64,000 nucleotides of DNA from Xiheimicrobium sp052034585 (GCA_052034585.1 JBPOIJ010000028.1:1-64000), one strand, 5' to 3'; shown: positions 17,288-26,510, numbered from the stretch's first letter. Notes: a model not told the origin generated them from the sequence alone. Numbers and translations: made by a program.

Positions 17288-18304
17288 TCAGGGAGCGACG
17301 AGCCTCGCCAGCACGCGCGCGAGGCCTTCGTCGCCGTTGAGACAGGGAACCACGGTGAGCTCGCCACCCAGCGCACGGAACCGTTCGACCTCGCCCTGCC
17401 CCAGCTCCTCGAGCGTCTCGAGACAGTCGGCGACGAAGCCGGGCGTCACCAGCACCACCGAGCGAACGCCGCTCGCCGCGAGCTGGCTCAAGGTGGAATC
17501 GGTCGACGGCTCGAGCCACCGATCGCGACCCAAGCGAGACTGAAACGACGTGCCGACGTTCGAGAGCCCCAGCCGCTCGGCGAGCGCGCGCGTGGTGGCG
17601 AAGCACTGCGCCCGGTAGCAATGCGCATTTCGTTCGGTCAGCCGCTCGCAACACCCACCCTCGAGACACTGCCCGGTGCCATCTTCGCGACGAACCTGCC
17701 GCTCGGGCAGCCCGTGGTAGCTGAAGAGCACGTGCTCGACGCCGCTCGGGAGCCTCGCCCTGACGTGTCGGGCCAGCGCCTCGAGGAAGCCGCCGTCGGC
17801 ATGAAACGGCTGCACGACTCGAAGGGAGGGAACGCGCGGGTGCCCACGATAGTGCGCATAGACCGCCTCCCGAATCGAACCGGTCGTCGCGCTCGCCTCG
17901 TGTGGGAACAGCGGCACCACCGTGACGTCACGAAGCCGAAGCTCGTCGATCCGCTCGAGCACCTCGGTGAGCGAGGGCCTGCCGTAGCGCATCGCGAGCA
18001 TCACCTGTGCATCGGGGACGAGGGCCTGCACGGCGCGTTCGAGGCTCCGTCCGTGCACGAGCAGCGGCGCGCCTTCGGGCGTCCAGATCGATCGATACCT
18101 CGGCGCGACCACCGACGGCCGTCGAGGGAGGATCACCAGGTTGAGCAAGAGCCATCGCGCGAGGGGGTGGAGGTCGACGACCCGAGGATCGGACAAGAAC
18201 TCCCGCAGGTAGCGGCGCACGGCCTCGGGGGTCGGCGCCTCGGGCGTGCCGAGGTTCACCAACACCACCGCCCGCCGCCGCGCTGCGAGTGAGAGCGCGT
18301 TCAT
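17288..18304 (-). CDS. hemH: Ferrochelatase
   Basis: The protein has 338 residues from ATG 18304. Family motifs are VVLVNLGTPEAPTPEAVRRYLREFLSDPRV, FSYHGLPER with the catalytic His, and FQSRLGRDRWLEPSTDSTL. It inserts Fe2+ into protoporphyrin IX. Between the last two motifs are five cysteines (213, 218, 219, 229, 234), which fits the class of ferrochelatases with a [2Fe-2S] cluster held by an internal Cys segment, known from myxobacteria. Its start overlaps the upstream response-regulator stop by four bases (ATGA), so it is the last gene of the minus-strand heme operon. Confidence 0.94.
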   Translation of the reverse strand: MNALSLAARRRAVVLVNLGTPEAPTPEAVRRYLREFLSDPRVVDLHPLARWLLLNLVILPRRPSVVAPRYRSIWTPEGAPLLVHGRSLERAVQALVPDAQVMLAMRYGRPSLTEVLERIDELRLRDVTVVPLFPHEASATTGSIREAVYAHYRGHPRVPSLRVVQPFHADGGFLEALARHVRARLPSGVEHVLFSYHGLPERQVRREDGTGQCLEGGCCERLTERNAHCYRAQCFATTRALAERLGLSNVGTSFQSRLGRDRWLEPSTDSTLSQLAASGVRSVVLVTPGFVADCLETLEELGQGEVERFRALGGELTVVPCLNGDEGLARVLARLVAP

Positions 18305-18981
18305 GGCCTGAACAGGTACCCTCGCCCACGGAGAGTGACGAAGTGCACCGGGCTCTCCGGGTTCTCTTCGAAGAGCCGCCGCAGCCGGAGCACGAAGTTG
18401 TCGACGGTACGATCGGTCGGGAACGCGTCCATTCCCCACACCTCCTCGAGAATGTCGGCGCGAGAGAGCACCTCGTCGGGCCGCGACGCGAACAGCTGGG
18501 CGAGCCGATGTTCCTTGTCGGAGAGCGTCAACGGCCCTTCGCGGGTGAGCGCCTGGCCCGTGTCGAACCGAACCCAGAAGCGACCGATCGAGACCCGGTT
18601 GTCCTTCATCGGGGCTGGGCTCCCGCGCCGCAACGCCGCTCTCAGCCGCGCGAGCAACTCCTGAACGTCAAACGGCTTGGCGAGGTAGTCGTCGGCGCCG
18701 CAGTCGAGGCCGCGCACCTTCGACGCCACGTCACCTCTCGCGGTGAGGAGGATGATCGGCTTGCGCAGGCCCTGCTCCCGGGCGGACCGAGTCAGGGTGA
18801 AGCCGTCGCCGCCGGGCAACATCACGTCGACGAGCGCGAGATCCCACGCGCCGCCGAGCAGCCGCGCCTGGCCCTGAGCGAAGTCACCAGCCTCCACGAC
18901 TTCGTAGCCGGCGTGCGACACGTTCAGCGAGACGAGATCTCGCACCAACGGGTCGTCTTCGATGATCAGCACTCGTTCCAT
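18301..18981 (-). CDS. OmpR-family response regulator inside the heme operon
   Basis: The protein has 226 residues. The receiver domain has IIEDDPLVRD, phospho-acceptor Asp in LALVDVMLPGGDG, the conserved Thr/Ser in ILLTARGD and Lys in LAKPFD. The C-terminal winged helix is of OmpR type (LTLSDKEHRLAQLFASRPDEVLSR, DRTVDNFVLRLRRLFE, VTLRGRGYLF). It lies 12 bp after hemL and overlaps hemH by four bases. No histidine kinase gene is near it. An obvious hypothesis is control of heme or redox genes, but nothing in the sequence identifies its signal or targets. Confidence 0.93.
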   Translation of the reverse strand: MERVLIIEDDPLVRDLVSLNVSHAGYEVVEAGDFAQGQARLLGGAWDLALVDVMLPGGDGFTLTRSAREQGLRKPIILLTARGDVASKVRGLDCGADDYLAKPFDVQELLARLRAALRRGSPAPMKDNRVSIGRFWVRFDTGQALTREGPLTLSDKEHRLAQLFASRPDEVLSRADILEEVWGMDAFPTDRTVDNFVLRLRRLFEENPESPVHFVTLRGRGYLFRP

Positions 18982-18993
18982 GGCAGTCCCCCC

Positions 18994-20265
18994 TCAAGCG
19001 GCGGTGAACATCACGTCGAGCAGTCGATCGACGTGGGCGTCGGTGTGGGCGGTGGAGAGGAACCCGACCTCGTAGCCGCTCGGTGGCAGGTAGATTCCTC
19101 GCGACAGCCAGTCCCGATAGCGCTGGTGGAAGCGGCCGACGATCTCGGGCGAGATCGCCTCGGCGCTGGTGGGAGGCACCGCTCGATCGAGGTACGGCCA
19201 GAAGATCGAACCGACCCGGGCGAAGCCGAGCCCGCCGCTGCGAGCCCGCCAGCCCGTCTCGAGCCGGGCGCCGAGGGCGTCGAGTCGCTGATAGACCCCG
19301 GGTTCCTTGAGCGCTCGGAGGGTCGCGATGCCCGCGGCGAGCGCGACCGGGTTCCCGGCCATCGTCCCGGCCTGGTACACGCCTCCGAGCGGCGCGAGCT
19401 GGGAGAGCAGCTCCCGTTTCCCGGCGACCGCAGCGACGGGCAGCCCGCCACCGACGATCTTCCCGAGCGTGGTGAGATCGGGGGTGATGCCCATGAGCCG
19501 GCCGTAGCCTCCGAAGTGGAAGCGGAAGCCGTTGATCACCTCGTCGAAGATCAGCACCGTGCCGTGCTTGGTGCACGCCGCGCGCAACGCCTCGAGCCAC
19601 GTCTTCCGCTGAACGAGGAGCCCGTTGTTCGCCGGCAACGGCTCGACGATCGCCGCCGCCAGCCGTTCACCGTATTGCTCGAACGCGGCCGCGAGCGCCT
19701 TCTCGTCGTCGAGCGGCACCACCACGGTCGTCGCGGCAAGCCCCTCTGGCACGCCCTTGCTGTCCGACAGCCCTTGGGTGACGACGCCGCTGCCGGCCTT
19801 CACCAACAAGCTGTCGACATGCCCGTGGTAGCAGCCGGTGAACTTGAGCGTCAGCTGCCGACCGGTGACCCCGCGCGCGAGACGAATCGCGGTAGCGACC
19901 GCTTCCGTTCCCGAGACGACGAAGCGCACCAGCTGATGCTCGGGGAAGGCCTCGAGGACGAGCTCGGCGAGCTCCACCTCGTTTCGATGGGGAGTGCCGA
20001 ACGCGAGCCCATCACGGGCGGCGGACACCACCGCTTCGACCACGGCCGGGTGCGCATGCCCGAGAATGTTCGGGCCCCAGGCGAGACAGAAGTCGAGCAG
20101 CTGGTGGCCGTCTTCGTCCCAGAGGAACGCCCCCTGTGCCTTGCGGATGTAGCGCGGCGCGCCGCCCACCTTGCCGAACGCACGAACCGGGCTCGACACG
20201 CCGCCGGGCATGCGACCGCGCGCACGCTCGAAGAGCAGCTCAGACTGTTTGCACGATGGGTCCAT
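18994..20265 (-). CDS. hemL: Glutamate-1-semialdehyde 2,1-aminomutase
   Basis: The protein has 423 residues, near the usual length. It contains PGGVSSPVRAFGKVGGAPR, the PLP-site FDEVINGFRF and catalytic Lys in TTLGKIVGGGLPVAAVAG. It converts glutamate-1-semialdehyde to 5-aminolevulinate, the second step of the C5 pathway. The start at ATG 20265 is supported by GGAG about seven bases upstream. It overlaps the 3' end of hemC by 26 bases, which indicates one transcript. Confidence 0.96.
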   Translation of the reverse strand: MDPSCKQSELLFERARGRMPGGVSSPVRAFGKVGGAPRYIRKAQGAFLWDEDGHQLLDFCLAWGPNILGHAHPAVVEAVVSAARDGLAFGTPHRNEVELAELVLEAFPEHQLVRFVVSGTEAVATAIRLARGVTGRQLTLKFTGCYHGHVDSLLVKAGSGVVTQGLSDSKGVPEGLAATTVVVPLDDEKALAAAFEQYGERLAAAIVEPLPANNGLLVQRKTWLEALRAACTKHGTVLIFDEVINGFRFHFGGYGRLMGITPDLTTLGKIVGGGLPVAAVAGKRELLSQLAPLGGVYQAGTMAGNPVALAAGIATLRALKEPGVYQRLDALGARLETGWRARSGGLGFARVGSIFWPYLDRAVPPTSAEAISPEIVGRFHQRYRDWLSRGIYLPPSGYEVGFLSTAHTDAHVDRLLDVMFTAA

Positions 20266-21142
20266 GGGTCTCCTCGAACTCGAGCTGGGGCAAGAGCTGC
20301 TTGGCGGCTTCGACCGCCGGGGCCGTCGAGAGCTCGAGCCGCGTCACCAGGAAGCGGCCGTTGCGCTCCTCACCGAGGTGGAGCGTCGCGCCCTGCTGAA
20401 ACGCGCCGAACGGGCTCGCGCAGCCGGCTTCGAAGGCCTGCAGGAAGGTGCGTTCCACCTCCACCCGGCGCCTCGTCTCGCGGTGATCGATCGCCTGGAG
20501 CTTCGCGCGCACCTCGGCGTCGTCCTCCCGGCACTGAATGGCGATGGCGCCCTGCCCTGGCGCCGGAATCCACCTCGTCGGGTCGAGCGCGAACACCGCG
20601 AAGGCCGAGAGATCGATCGCGAGCCGCGAGACACCCGCCGCCGCGAGCACGATCGCCTCGTAGCCGCCCTCGGCGAGCTTGCGAACGCGCGTCGGCACGT
20701 TGCCCCGGAGCGGCGTCGGCACCGTCGAGGGCGCGTGGTGACGAAGGAGCGCCATGCGACGGAGCGACGACGCGCCCACTCGTCCTCCCGCCTTGACGGG
20801 AAGTGACTGGGACCGATCGACCGCGTCGTTGCGCACGATGAGCCAATCGCGAGGGTCGGCGCGCTCGAGCACGGCGCCGAGGCAGAGGCCCTTCGGTTGG
20901 ATCGTCGGCAGATCCTTCAGCGAGTGCACCGCGACGTCGACGGACCGCTCGTGCAGCGCCCGCTCGAGCTCGGCGGTGAAGAAGCCCTTCTCCATTCGCC
21001 CGGCGAGCACCGGTGCCTGATCGACGTCGCCGCGGGTCTCGATGATCACCTCGTGGCCGCCGCCAAGCTGACGCCTCACCTCGGCGGTCTGCCAGCGGGC
21101 GAGCGCACTGCCTCGGGTCGCGAGCCGGAGTTCACGAGGCAC
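20240..21142 (-). CDS. hemC: Porphobilinogen deaminase (hydroxymethylbilane synthase)
   Basis: The protein has 300 residues from GTG 21142, chosen because GGAGG lies eight bases upstream and the family N-terminus LRLATRGSALARWQT starts there. The longer frame runs through hemA and was rejected. Typical motifs are SLKDLPT, GRVGASSLRR, LRGNVPTR and PGQGAIAIQ. Cys in FEAGCASPFGAF (about residue 240) would carry the dipyrromethane cofactor. It joins four porphobilinogens into hydroxymethylbilane. It overlaps hemA by 11 bases. Confidence 0.95.
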   Translation of the reverse strand: MPRELRLATRGSALARWQTAEVRRQLGGGHEVIIETRGDVDQAPVLAGRMEKGFFTAELERALHERSVDVAVHSLKDLPTIQPKGLCLGAVLERADPRDWLIVRNDAVDRSQSLPVKAGGRVGASSLRRMALLRHHAPSTVPTPLRGNVPTRVRKLAEGGYEAIVLAAAGVSRLAIDLSAFAVFALDPTRWIPAPGQGAIAIQCREDDAEVRAKLQAIDHRETRRRVEVERTFLQAFEAGCASPFGAFQQGATLHLGEERNGRFLVTRLELSTAPAVEAAKQLLPQLEFEETHGPIVQTV

Positions 21143-22220
21143 GGGACGACCTCCGGGTGACCTCGAGGACGCGATGGGTGAAGCCTCGGAGCGCCTCCGC
21201 GACCCGCTGCGCTTCCTGCCTGGGCAGCCCCGAGAGCACGCCTTCGATGTCGTCTTCGAGGAAGCGGCGCTTCTCGTGATCGAGCGCTTGAAGGAGCTGG
21301 CCGGCTGGAGCGGCCTCGAGGGCCTCGCGAAGAGACTCCGCGCCTTCGTCGGCCAACGCATCGAGGGTCGCGAGCGAGCGCTCATCGAGGAGCAACCCTC
21401 TGCGGCCCAGGAGCGCGTCGAGCGGCACCAGTCGCCAACCCTCGGCGGAGGCGACCTGCACCGGCGCTCCGACGTCGATCAACAGCGGCGAGTCCGCTCG
21501 CGACGGCAGCTCGAGCCACGGCGCTGGCCCGCCGGTGGCGACGATCACGACGGCGGCGCGCTCGCAGCGACGATCGAACACTTCCCACTCGGCCCGACTG
21601 AAACCCGCGACCTCGCTGAACCCGGCTCGATGGAGCGCGGTCTCGATCTGCCGCCCGATCTCCCCGCGCCCAAGGAGCGCGATCGGCACGGCTCGTTCCA
21701 ACCCCTCGAGCTCCGCCGCGACGAGCGACTGCACGCCGACGCTCGAACCGACGCCCGTCTCCTTTCGCAGCTGGAGCAGCCGGCCCACCGCGTGCCAACA
21801 CAGGTGGAGCGTTCGATCGGTCGAGCCGGCATCGTGCGCGACCTCGAAGGCGCGAAGCACCTGACGGCCGATCGCGTGCTCACCCTCGGCGACGGACTCG
21901 AGGCCGAGCGAGACGCGCAGCAAGTAGTGAAGCGCTCCAGTCGAGAGCTTGGCGTGCATGCGGCGGCCAGCACCCGTTTCCCCGAGCGCCTTGAGCAACG
22001 CGCCCCGCAGCAGCTCCCCCGCCCAGGAGGCGTTCTTCGCCGAGATCACCCACTCGATCCGCGAGCAGCTCTCGATGCGCGCGATGCCGTCGCAGGCGTT
22101 CGACGCACGGAGCCGCGCCGAGGGGGACTCGGGGCCATCGTCGATCGACCTGAGGAGCGCCCGCACCGACGAGGGCCCTTCTCGAAAGTCCATCCCCACC
22201 ACCGCGACCGGCATCGACAT
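21132..22220 (-). CDS. hemA: Glutamyl-tRNA reductase (divergent, short)
   Basis: The protein has 362 residues, while most family members have about 415-430. Catalytic Cys52 lies in IESCSRIEW. The central signature is SLGLESVAEGEHAIGRQVLRAFEVA, and the NAD(P)-binding segment is PIALLGRGEIGRQI. The C-terminal dimerisation helix is reduced, which accounts for the length. It reduces glutamyl-tRNA to glutamate-1-semialdehyde, the committed step. GGAG six bases before ATG 22220 fixes the start. It is 10 bp downstream of hemE. Confidence 0.88.
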   Translation of the reverse strand: MSMPVAVVGMDFREGPSSVRALLRSIDDGPESPSARLRASNACDGIARIESCSRIEWVISAKNASWAGELLRGALLKALGETGAGRRMHAKLSTGALHYLLRVSLGLESVAEGEHAIGRQVLRAFEVAHDAGSTDRTLHLCWHAVGRLLQLRKETGVGSSVGVQSLVAAELEGLERAVPIALLGRGEIGRQIETALHRAGFSEVAGFSRAEWEVFDRRCERAAVVIVATGGPAPWLELPSRADSPLLIDVGAPVQVASAEGWRLVPLDALLGRRGLLLDERSLATLDALADEGAESLREALEAAPAGQLLQALDHEKRRFLEDDIEGVLSGLPRQEAQRVAEALRGFTHRVLEVTRRSSRAS

Positions 22221-22230
22221 CGCACGCTCC

Positions 22231-23310
22231 TCACTTCACCCGCGCCGCCACCTCGTCACACAGCGCCGCCACGCTCGCCTCGGGCGTCTCCGGCAGAATT
22301 CCGTGGCCGAGGTTGACGATGCAGCCGTGGTTCCCGCCAGGCAGCGCGTCCAGCTCGTCCAGGAGCGCTCGCGTGCGCGTCCGAACGACGTCTTCTCCGG
22401 CGAAGAGCAGCACCGGATCGAGCTGCCCCTGGAGCACCGCGGTCGGCAGCGCCGCTCTCGCCTCGCTGAAGGAAGTCCGCCAGTCGAGCGACACGCCGTC
22501 GACCTCGACCTCCTTCACCACCTCGAGCAAATGCGTGCCGCCCTTCACGAAGAGGATCACCGGATTGCCGGTCTTGCGAATCGTCCGCGCGGCGCGGTTG
22601 AGCACCGGCACGACGTGCGCTCGATACTCGTCCTTCGAGAGCAGCCCGCCCCAGGTGTCGAAGAGCTGCACCGCATCGGCGCCGGCTGCGATCTCGGCGA
22701 GACAGAGCTCGGCAGCGGCATCGGCCAGCACGTTCATCGCGTCTCTCGCGAGCGCTGGTTCCCGCGCCAGCATCGTGCGCGCGTGCCGGAAGTCGTCGCT
22801 CCCGCCGCCCTCGACGCAATAGGCGAACAAGGTGAACGGCGCGCCGGCGAAGCCCATCAGCCCGTGCGAGCCCTGGAGCCTCTGACTCAAGTGCCGAACG
22901 GCCGCGGGCACGTACGCCAGCCGTTCGGAGAGCCCCGAGGTGTTCCAGGCAAGGAGATCGGCGCGGCTCCTGAGCACCTTCGAGAAGACCGGGCCTTCGC
23001 CTTTCTCGAACGTGACGCCCGCGCCCAACGCCTCGGGCACGACGAGGATGTCGCTGAAGACGATCGCGGCATCGAGAGCGAAGCGCTCGAGCGGCTCGAG
23101 GGCCACCTTGGTCGAGAGCTCGGGTGTGCGGCACACCTCCCAGAAGCCGTGCTCGGCTCGCACCCCGCGGTAGCCCGGGAGATATCGGCCAGCCTGGCGC
23201 ATCAACCACACCGGCGGTCGATCGACCGGCTGGCGAGCGAGGGCAGCGAGGAAGCGCTCACGTCGTTGCATCGGCTGATGAGTACCGAACCGACGTGGTG
23301 TCTCCGTCAT
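22231..23310 (-). CDS. hemE: Uroporphyrinogen decarboxylase
   Basis: The protein has 359 residues from ATG 23310; ATG 23271 (MQRRERFLAAL, 346 residues) is also possible. It contains the family signatures PPVWLMRQAGRYLPGYR, IVFSDILVVPEALG, GFAGAPFTLFAY, VQLFDTWGG and LGHGILPETP. It decarboxylates uroporphyrinogen III to coproporphyrinogen III. It is the first gene of the minus-strand run hemE-hemA-hemC-hemL-regulator-hemH. It diverges from hemD, with 31-70 bp between them depending on the start. Confidence 0.94.
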   Translation of the reverse strand: MTETPRRFGTHQPMQRRERFLAALARQPVDRPPVWLMRQAGRYLPGYRGVRAEHGFWEVCRTPELSTKVALEPLERFALDAAIVFSDILVVPEALGAGVTFEKGEGPVFSKVLRSRADLLAWNTSGLSERLAYVPAAVRHLSQRLQGSHGLMGFAGAPFTLFAYCVEGGGSDDFRHARTMLAREPALARDAMNVLADAAAELCLAEIAAGADAVQLFDTWGGLLSKDEYRAHVVPVLNRAARTIRKTGNPVILFVKGGTHLLEVVKEVEVDGVSLDWRTSFSEARAALPTAVLQGQLDPVLLFAGEDVVRTRTRALLDELDALPGGNHGCIVNLGHGILPETPEASVAALCDEVAARVK

Positions 23311-23341
23311 CGCTCGGTCACACCTGCGCCACGGCTTCATC

Positions 23342-24070
23342 ATGGGCGCGTACAACTCCCCCGTGCTGCCCTGGGTGATCACTCGAGCGGAGCCCGACGC
23401 CGGACGCGTGTGCGACGAACTCCGACGCGCGGGCGTCGAGGCGCTCCCCGTTCCGTGCATCGAGCGGGTGCCGTGCGAGGTGCCCGCCTGGAGGCCCGAT
23501 GGCCACCGCGTCGTGCTGCTGACGAGCGTCGCGACCGTCGAGGTGGTGGGACCTCGGCTGAGGTTGAGCGCTCCCGACGAGCTCGCGGCGTTGGCTCCCG
23601 CGAGCGCGGCTGCGCTCTCGTCGCTCGGCTATCGCGCCACCATCGAGTCCCACGGCGGAGTGCTGGAGCTCGCCGCGCGCATCGAGGATCGCCTGCGGGA
23701 GCGGTCGATCGGCGAACCCCTCTTCTGGTACCCGACGAGCGACGCTGGCCTCTCGACCGAGGAGCAACGTGCGGCGGTGCGCCGGCTCGAGGCCCTGGGC
23801 CCGGTGACCCGCACGGCCGTGTACGAGACGCGACGGCCGGAGAGCCTCGACCGTCAGCTCGCCCGGCTCGCCCCGCCGTTCGGCGTCGTGTTCGCCAGCC
23901 CCTCGGCGGTCGAGAACTTCTTCGCGACCCGGGCCGCCGTTCCCGAGCGCGTCGTCTGTTGGGGCCACTCCACCTTCACCGCCGCGCGCCGCTTCTTCGA
24001 TCGCGCGATCGAACACGACCGCGCCCACCCCCTCGCCGACACCCTCACCCAGGAGTCCACCCATGGCTGA
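23342..24070 (+). CDS. hemD: Uroporphyrinogen-III synthase
   Basis: The protein has 242 residues. The family is poorly conserved, but WVITRAEPDAGRVCDELRRAGVEALPVPCIE at the N-terminus and VVFASPSAVENFF near the C-terminus are typical of HemD, as is its place beside hemB. It cyclises hydroxymethylbilane with inversion of ring D. Its last eight bases overlap hemB, which indicates co-translation. A second HemD-like protein lies at about 55.8-56.5 kb. Confidence 0.85.
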   Translation: MGAYNSPVLPWVITRAEPDAGRVCDELRRAGVEALPVPCIERVPCEVPAWRPDGHRVVLLTSVATVEVVGPRLRLSAPDELAALAPASAAALSSLGYRATIESHGGVLELAARIEDRLRERSIGEPLFWYPTSDAGLSTEEQRAAVRRLEALGPVTRTAVYETRRPESLDRQLARLAPPFGVVFASPSAVENFFATRAAVPERVVCWGHSTFTAARRFFDRAIEHDRAHPLADTLTQESTHG

Positions 24071-25037
24071 GTCGTTCCCTGCGTCCCGTCTGCGCCGGCT
24101 GCGCCGGACTCCCGCGATTCGTCGGCTCGTGAGGGAGATCGACGTCGGCCTCGAGCACCTGGTGCAGCCGTACTTCGTCGTCGACGGCAAGGGCGTGAAG
24201 CGTGAATCCGCTCCGGGCAGCGCCCTCTGGCAGGTGAGCGGTGACGTGCTGGCGGAGGAGGTGCAGCAACTCCACCGCGCGGGCGTCGGCGGCGTCATGC
24301 TCTTCGGCGTGCCGAGCGCGAAGTGGGACTCGAAGGCCCCGCTCGAAGGGCCCCTGCGTGAATACCTGTCGGCGATCGAGCTGACCCGCACGGTGACCCC
24401 GGAGGCGGTGCTGATGGCCGACGTCTGCCTCTGCAGCCTCACCGAGCACGGCCACTGCGGCGTCGTCGAGGATCACCGAATCGCCAACGACGCGACGCTC
24501 CCGAAGCTGGCCGAGATGGCCGTGCTGCTCGCGCGGGCGGGCGTCGACTTCGTGTGTCCCAGCGACATGATGGATGGACGGGTCGGCGCGATTCGGCGCG
24601 CGTTGGACGAGTCGGGCCAGGAGGACGTCGGCATCGTGTCGTACGCCGTCAAGATGGCCTCGGCGCTCTACGGGCCCTTCCGCGCCGCAGCCCACAGCGC
24701 GCCCGCGTTCGGTGATCGCGCCTCGTACCAGATGCCTGCGCACAACCGCCGTGAGGCGCTCCGGGAGCTGATGCTCGACGTGGAAGAGGGCGCCGATCTG
24801 CTGTTGGTGAAGCCAGCGATGAGCAACCTCGATCTCGTCCGAGACGCCCGCGAGCGCACCCTGCACCCACTCGTCGCCTACCAGGTGTCGGGCGAGTACG
24901 CGATGGTGCGGGCCGCGGCCGACAAGGGCCTGCTCGACTTCGAGCGCGCGATGACCGAGCTGTTGGTGTCGCTGCGCCGGGCTGGAGCCGACGTCATCAT
25001 CTCCTACGACGCTCGCCGGAGAGCCGGCCTGCGCTGA
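24063..25037 (+). CDS. hemB: Delta-aminolevulinic acid dehydratase (porphobilinogen synthase)
   Basis: The protein has 324 residues, the standard length. The zinc-site cysteines are present in ADVCLCSLTEHGHCG, so it should be of the zinc-dependent kind. The substrate lysines lie in SYAVKMASALYGPFR and LLVKPAMSNLD. It condenses two 5-aminolevulinates to porphobilinogen. It shares a transcript with hemD and converges with hemN. Confidence 0.96.
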   Translation: MAESFPASRLRRLRRTPAIRRLVREIDVGLEHLVQPYFVVDGKGVKRESAPGSALWQVSGDVLAEEVQQLHRAGVGGVMLFGVPSAKWDSKAPLEGPLREYLSAIELTRTVTPEAVLMADVCLCSLTEHGHCGVVEDHRIANDATLPKLAEMAVLLARAGVDFVCPSDMMDGRVGAIRRALDESGQEDVGIVSYAVKMASALYGPFRAAAHSAPAFGDRASYQMPAHNRREALRELMLDVEEGADLLLVKPAMSNLDLVRDARERTLHPLVAYQVSGEYAMVRAAADKGLLDFERAMTELLVSLRRAGADVIISYDARRRAGLR

Positions 25038-25046
25038 CGAACCCGC

Positions 25047-25062
25047 CTCAATCGGCGCCGAG
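25047..25062. repeat. Copy of an intergenic repeat, CTCAATCGGCGCCGAG
   Basis: This 16-base imperfect palindrome lies in the 30-bp gap between convergent hemB and hemN. The same 16 bases occur at 32085-32100, and a shortened copy occurs at 32113. All copies are intergenic. Confidence 0.6.
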
Positions 25063-25067
25063 CCCGA

Positions 25068-26426
25068 TCACACCGCCGGCGCGTGAACCTTCGGCGGGCC
25101 CTTCAGGTAGTTGTCGAAGATGCTCGCCACGTTCCGGAGCAGGAGCTGTCCGTCGGGCGTCAGCCGGAGCCGACCGGGCTCACGTTCGACCAGGCCATCG
25201 CGCTCGAGCTCACCGAGCTTCACCAGTTCCTCGCGGAAGTAGTCCTCGAACTCGATGCCGAAGCCGGCGCTGAAGGCCCTCGTGTCGACGTCGAGCTGGC
25301 AGAACAGCTGCATGATGAGCGTGCGCCGCACCTGATCGTCCTTGCTCGGCTGCCAGCCTCTGGTGATCGACGAGGCGCCGCGCTCGAGCACTTCGCACCA
25401 GCGGTGAACGTCGTGCTGGTTCTGGAGGAAGGTGCCGTCGATCTCCGAGATCGCCGACGGCCCGAACGCGATCACCTCGCTGTCCTTGCACGTCGTGTAG
25501 CCCATGAAGTTGCGTCGCAAGGTGCCCTCGATGCGCGCCCTGACCAGCTCGTCGTGCCGGCGGGCGAAGTGATCGAGGCCGATCGCGACGTAGCCCGCGT
25601 CCTCCAGCCGCTCGATCGCCAGCTCGAGCAACGCGAGCCGTCCTTCCGCGGTCGGGAGCTCTTCGCTCTGGATCACCCGTTGGTGCTTCTTGATCGACGG
25701 CATGTGGGCGTAGCCGAAGAGCGCCAGCCGATCGGGGCCGATGGCCTTCACCAGCTCGAGTGTCTTGGAGAACCGCTCCACCGTCTGCAGCGGCAGGCCG
25801 TACATGAGGTCGAGGTTCACGCTCACGAAGCCGAGGCTGCGCGAGGTCTCGACGAGCGCACGGGTCAACTCGAAGGACTGGATCCGGTTGACCCGCTGCT
25901 GCACGAGCGGATCGAAGTCTTGCACGCCCATGGAGAGGCGGTTGAAGCCCAGGCCCGCGAGCGTCTCGAGCTGGGCTCGAGTGGTGACCGGTGGGTGGAC
26001 TTCGAGCGACACCTCGGCCGACCGCTCGAATGGGAAGTGACGCTGCACCGCCTCGATCAGTCGCGTGAGCTGCGCGGGGGTCAGATGCGTCGGCGTCCCT
26101 CCGCCCAGGTGCAGCTGCACGACCTCCCGCTTCGCTGGCATCGCCGACGAGACGAGGGCGAGCTCACGCTCGATCGCGCCGAGGTAGCGCTCCACCAACG
26201 CGCCCCGATGCTCGATGAGCATGTTGCAGCCGCAGTAGTAGCAGAGCGACTTGCAGAACGGCACGTGGACGTAGAGCGAGACGGGCCGGCGCACGCTCGC
26301 GAACGTGCGCTCGATGGCCGCGCGATCGTCGAGCGTCTTCCAGTGATTCGCCGGAGGATAGGAGGTGTACCGCGGCACCTGCTTGCGTCCGTAGCGTTCG
26401 AGCAGGTCATGTCTGAGCGGCGCCAT
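25068..26426 (-). CDS. hemN: Oxygen-independent coproporphyrinogen III oxidase (radical SAM)
   Basis: The protein has 452 residues from ATG 26426. The radical-SAM cluster motif is CKSLCYYCGC (CxxxCxxC), followed by LHLGGGTPTHL. The N-terminal RYTSYPPANHW and the C-terminal family segment with NFMGYTTC and FGPSAIS identify HemN rather than HemW. It converts coproporphyrinogen III to protoporphyrinogen IX without oxygen. Together with HemJ this allows heme synthesis under low oxygen. Confidence 0.94.
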   Translation of the reverse strand: MAPLRHDLLERYGRKQVPRYTSYPPANHWKTLDDRAAIERTFASVRRPVSLYVHVPFCKSLCYYCGCNMLIEHRGALVERYLGAIERELALVSSAMPAKREVVQLHLGGGTPTHLTPAQLTRLIEAVQRHFPFERSAEVSLEVHPPVTTRAQLETLAGLGFNRLSMGVQDFDPLVQQRVNRIQSFELTRALVETSRSLGFVSVNLDLMYGLPLQTVERFSKTLELVKAIGPDRLALFGYAHMPSIKKHQRVIQSEELPTAEGRLALLELAIERLEDAGYVAIGLDHFARRHDELVRARIEGTLRRNFMGYTTCKDSEVIAFGPSAISEIDGTFLQNQHDVHRWCEVLERGASSITRGWQPSKDDQVRRTLIMQLFCQLDVDTRAFSAGFGIEFEDYFREELVKLGELERDGLVEREPGRLRLTPDGQLLLRNVASIFDNYLKGPPKVHAPAV

Positions 26427-26510
26427 GGCCTCACCGTAGTGGCGGCGCGCGGCGCGCTGGTCGCCCGATGACGGAGCGATGACGTCGGCCCCCAACCGTC
26501 GTCGTTGCCC

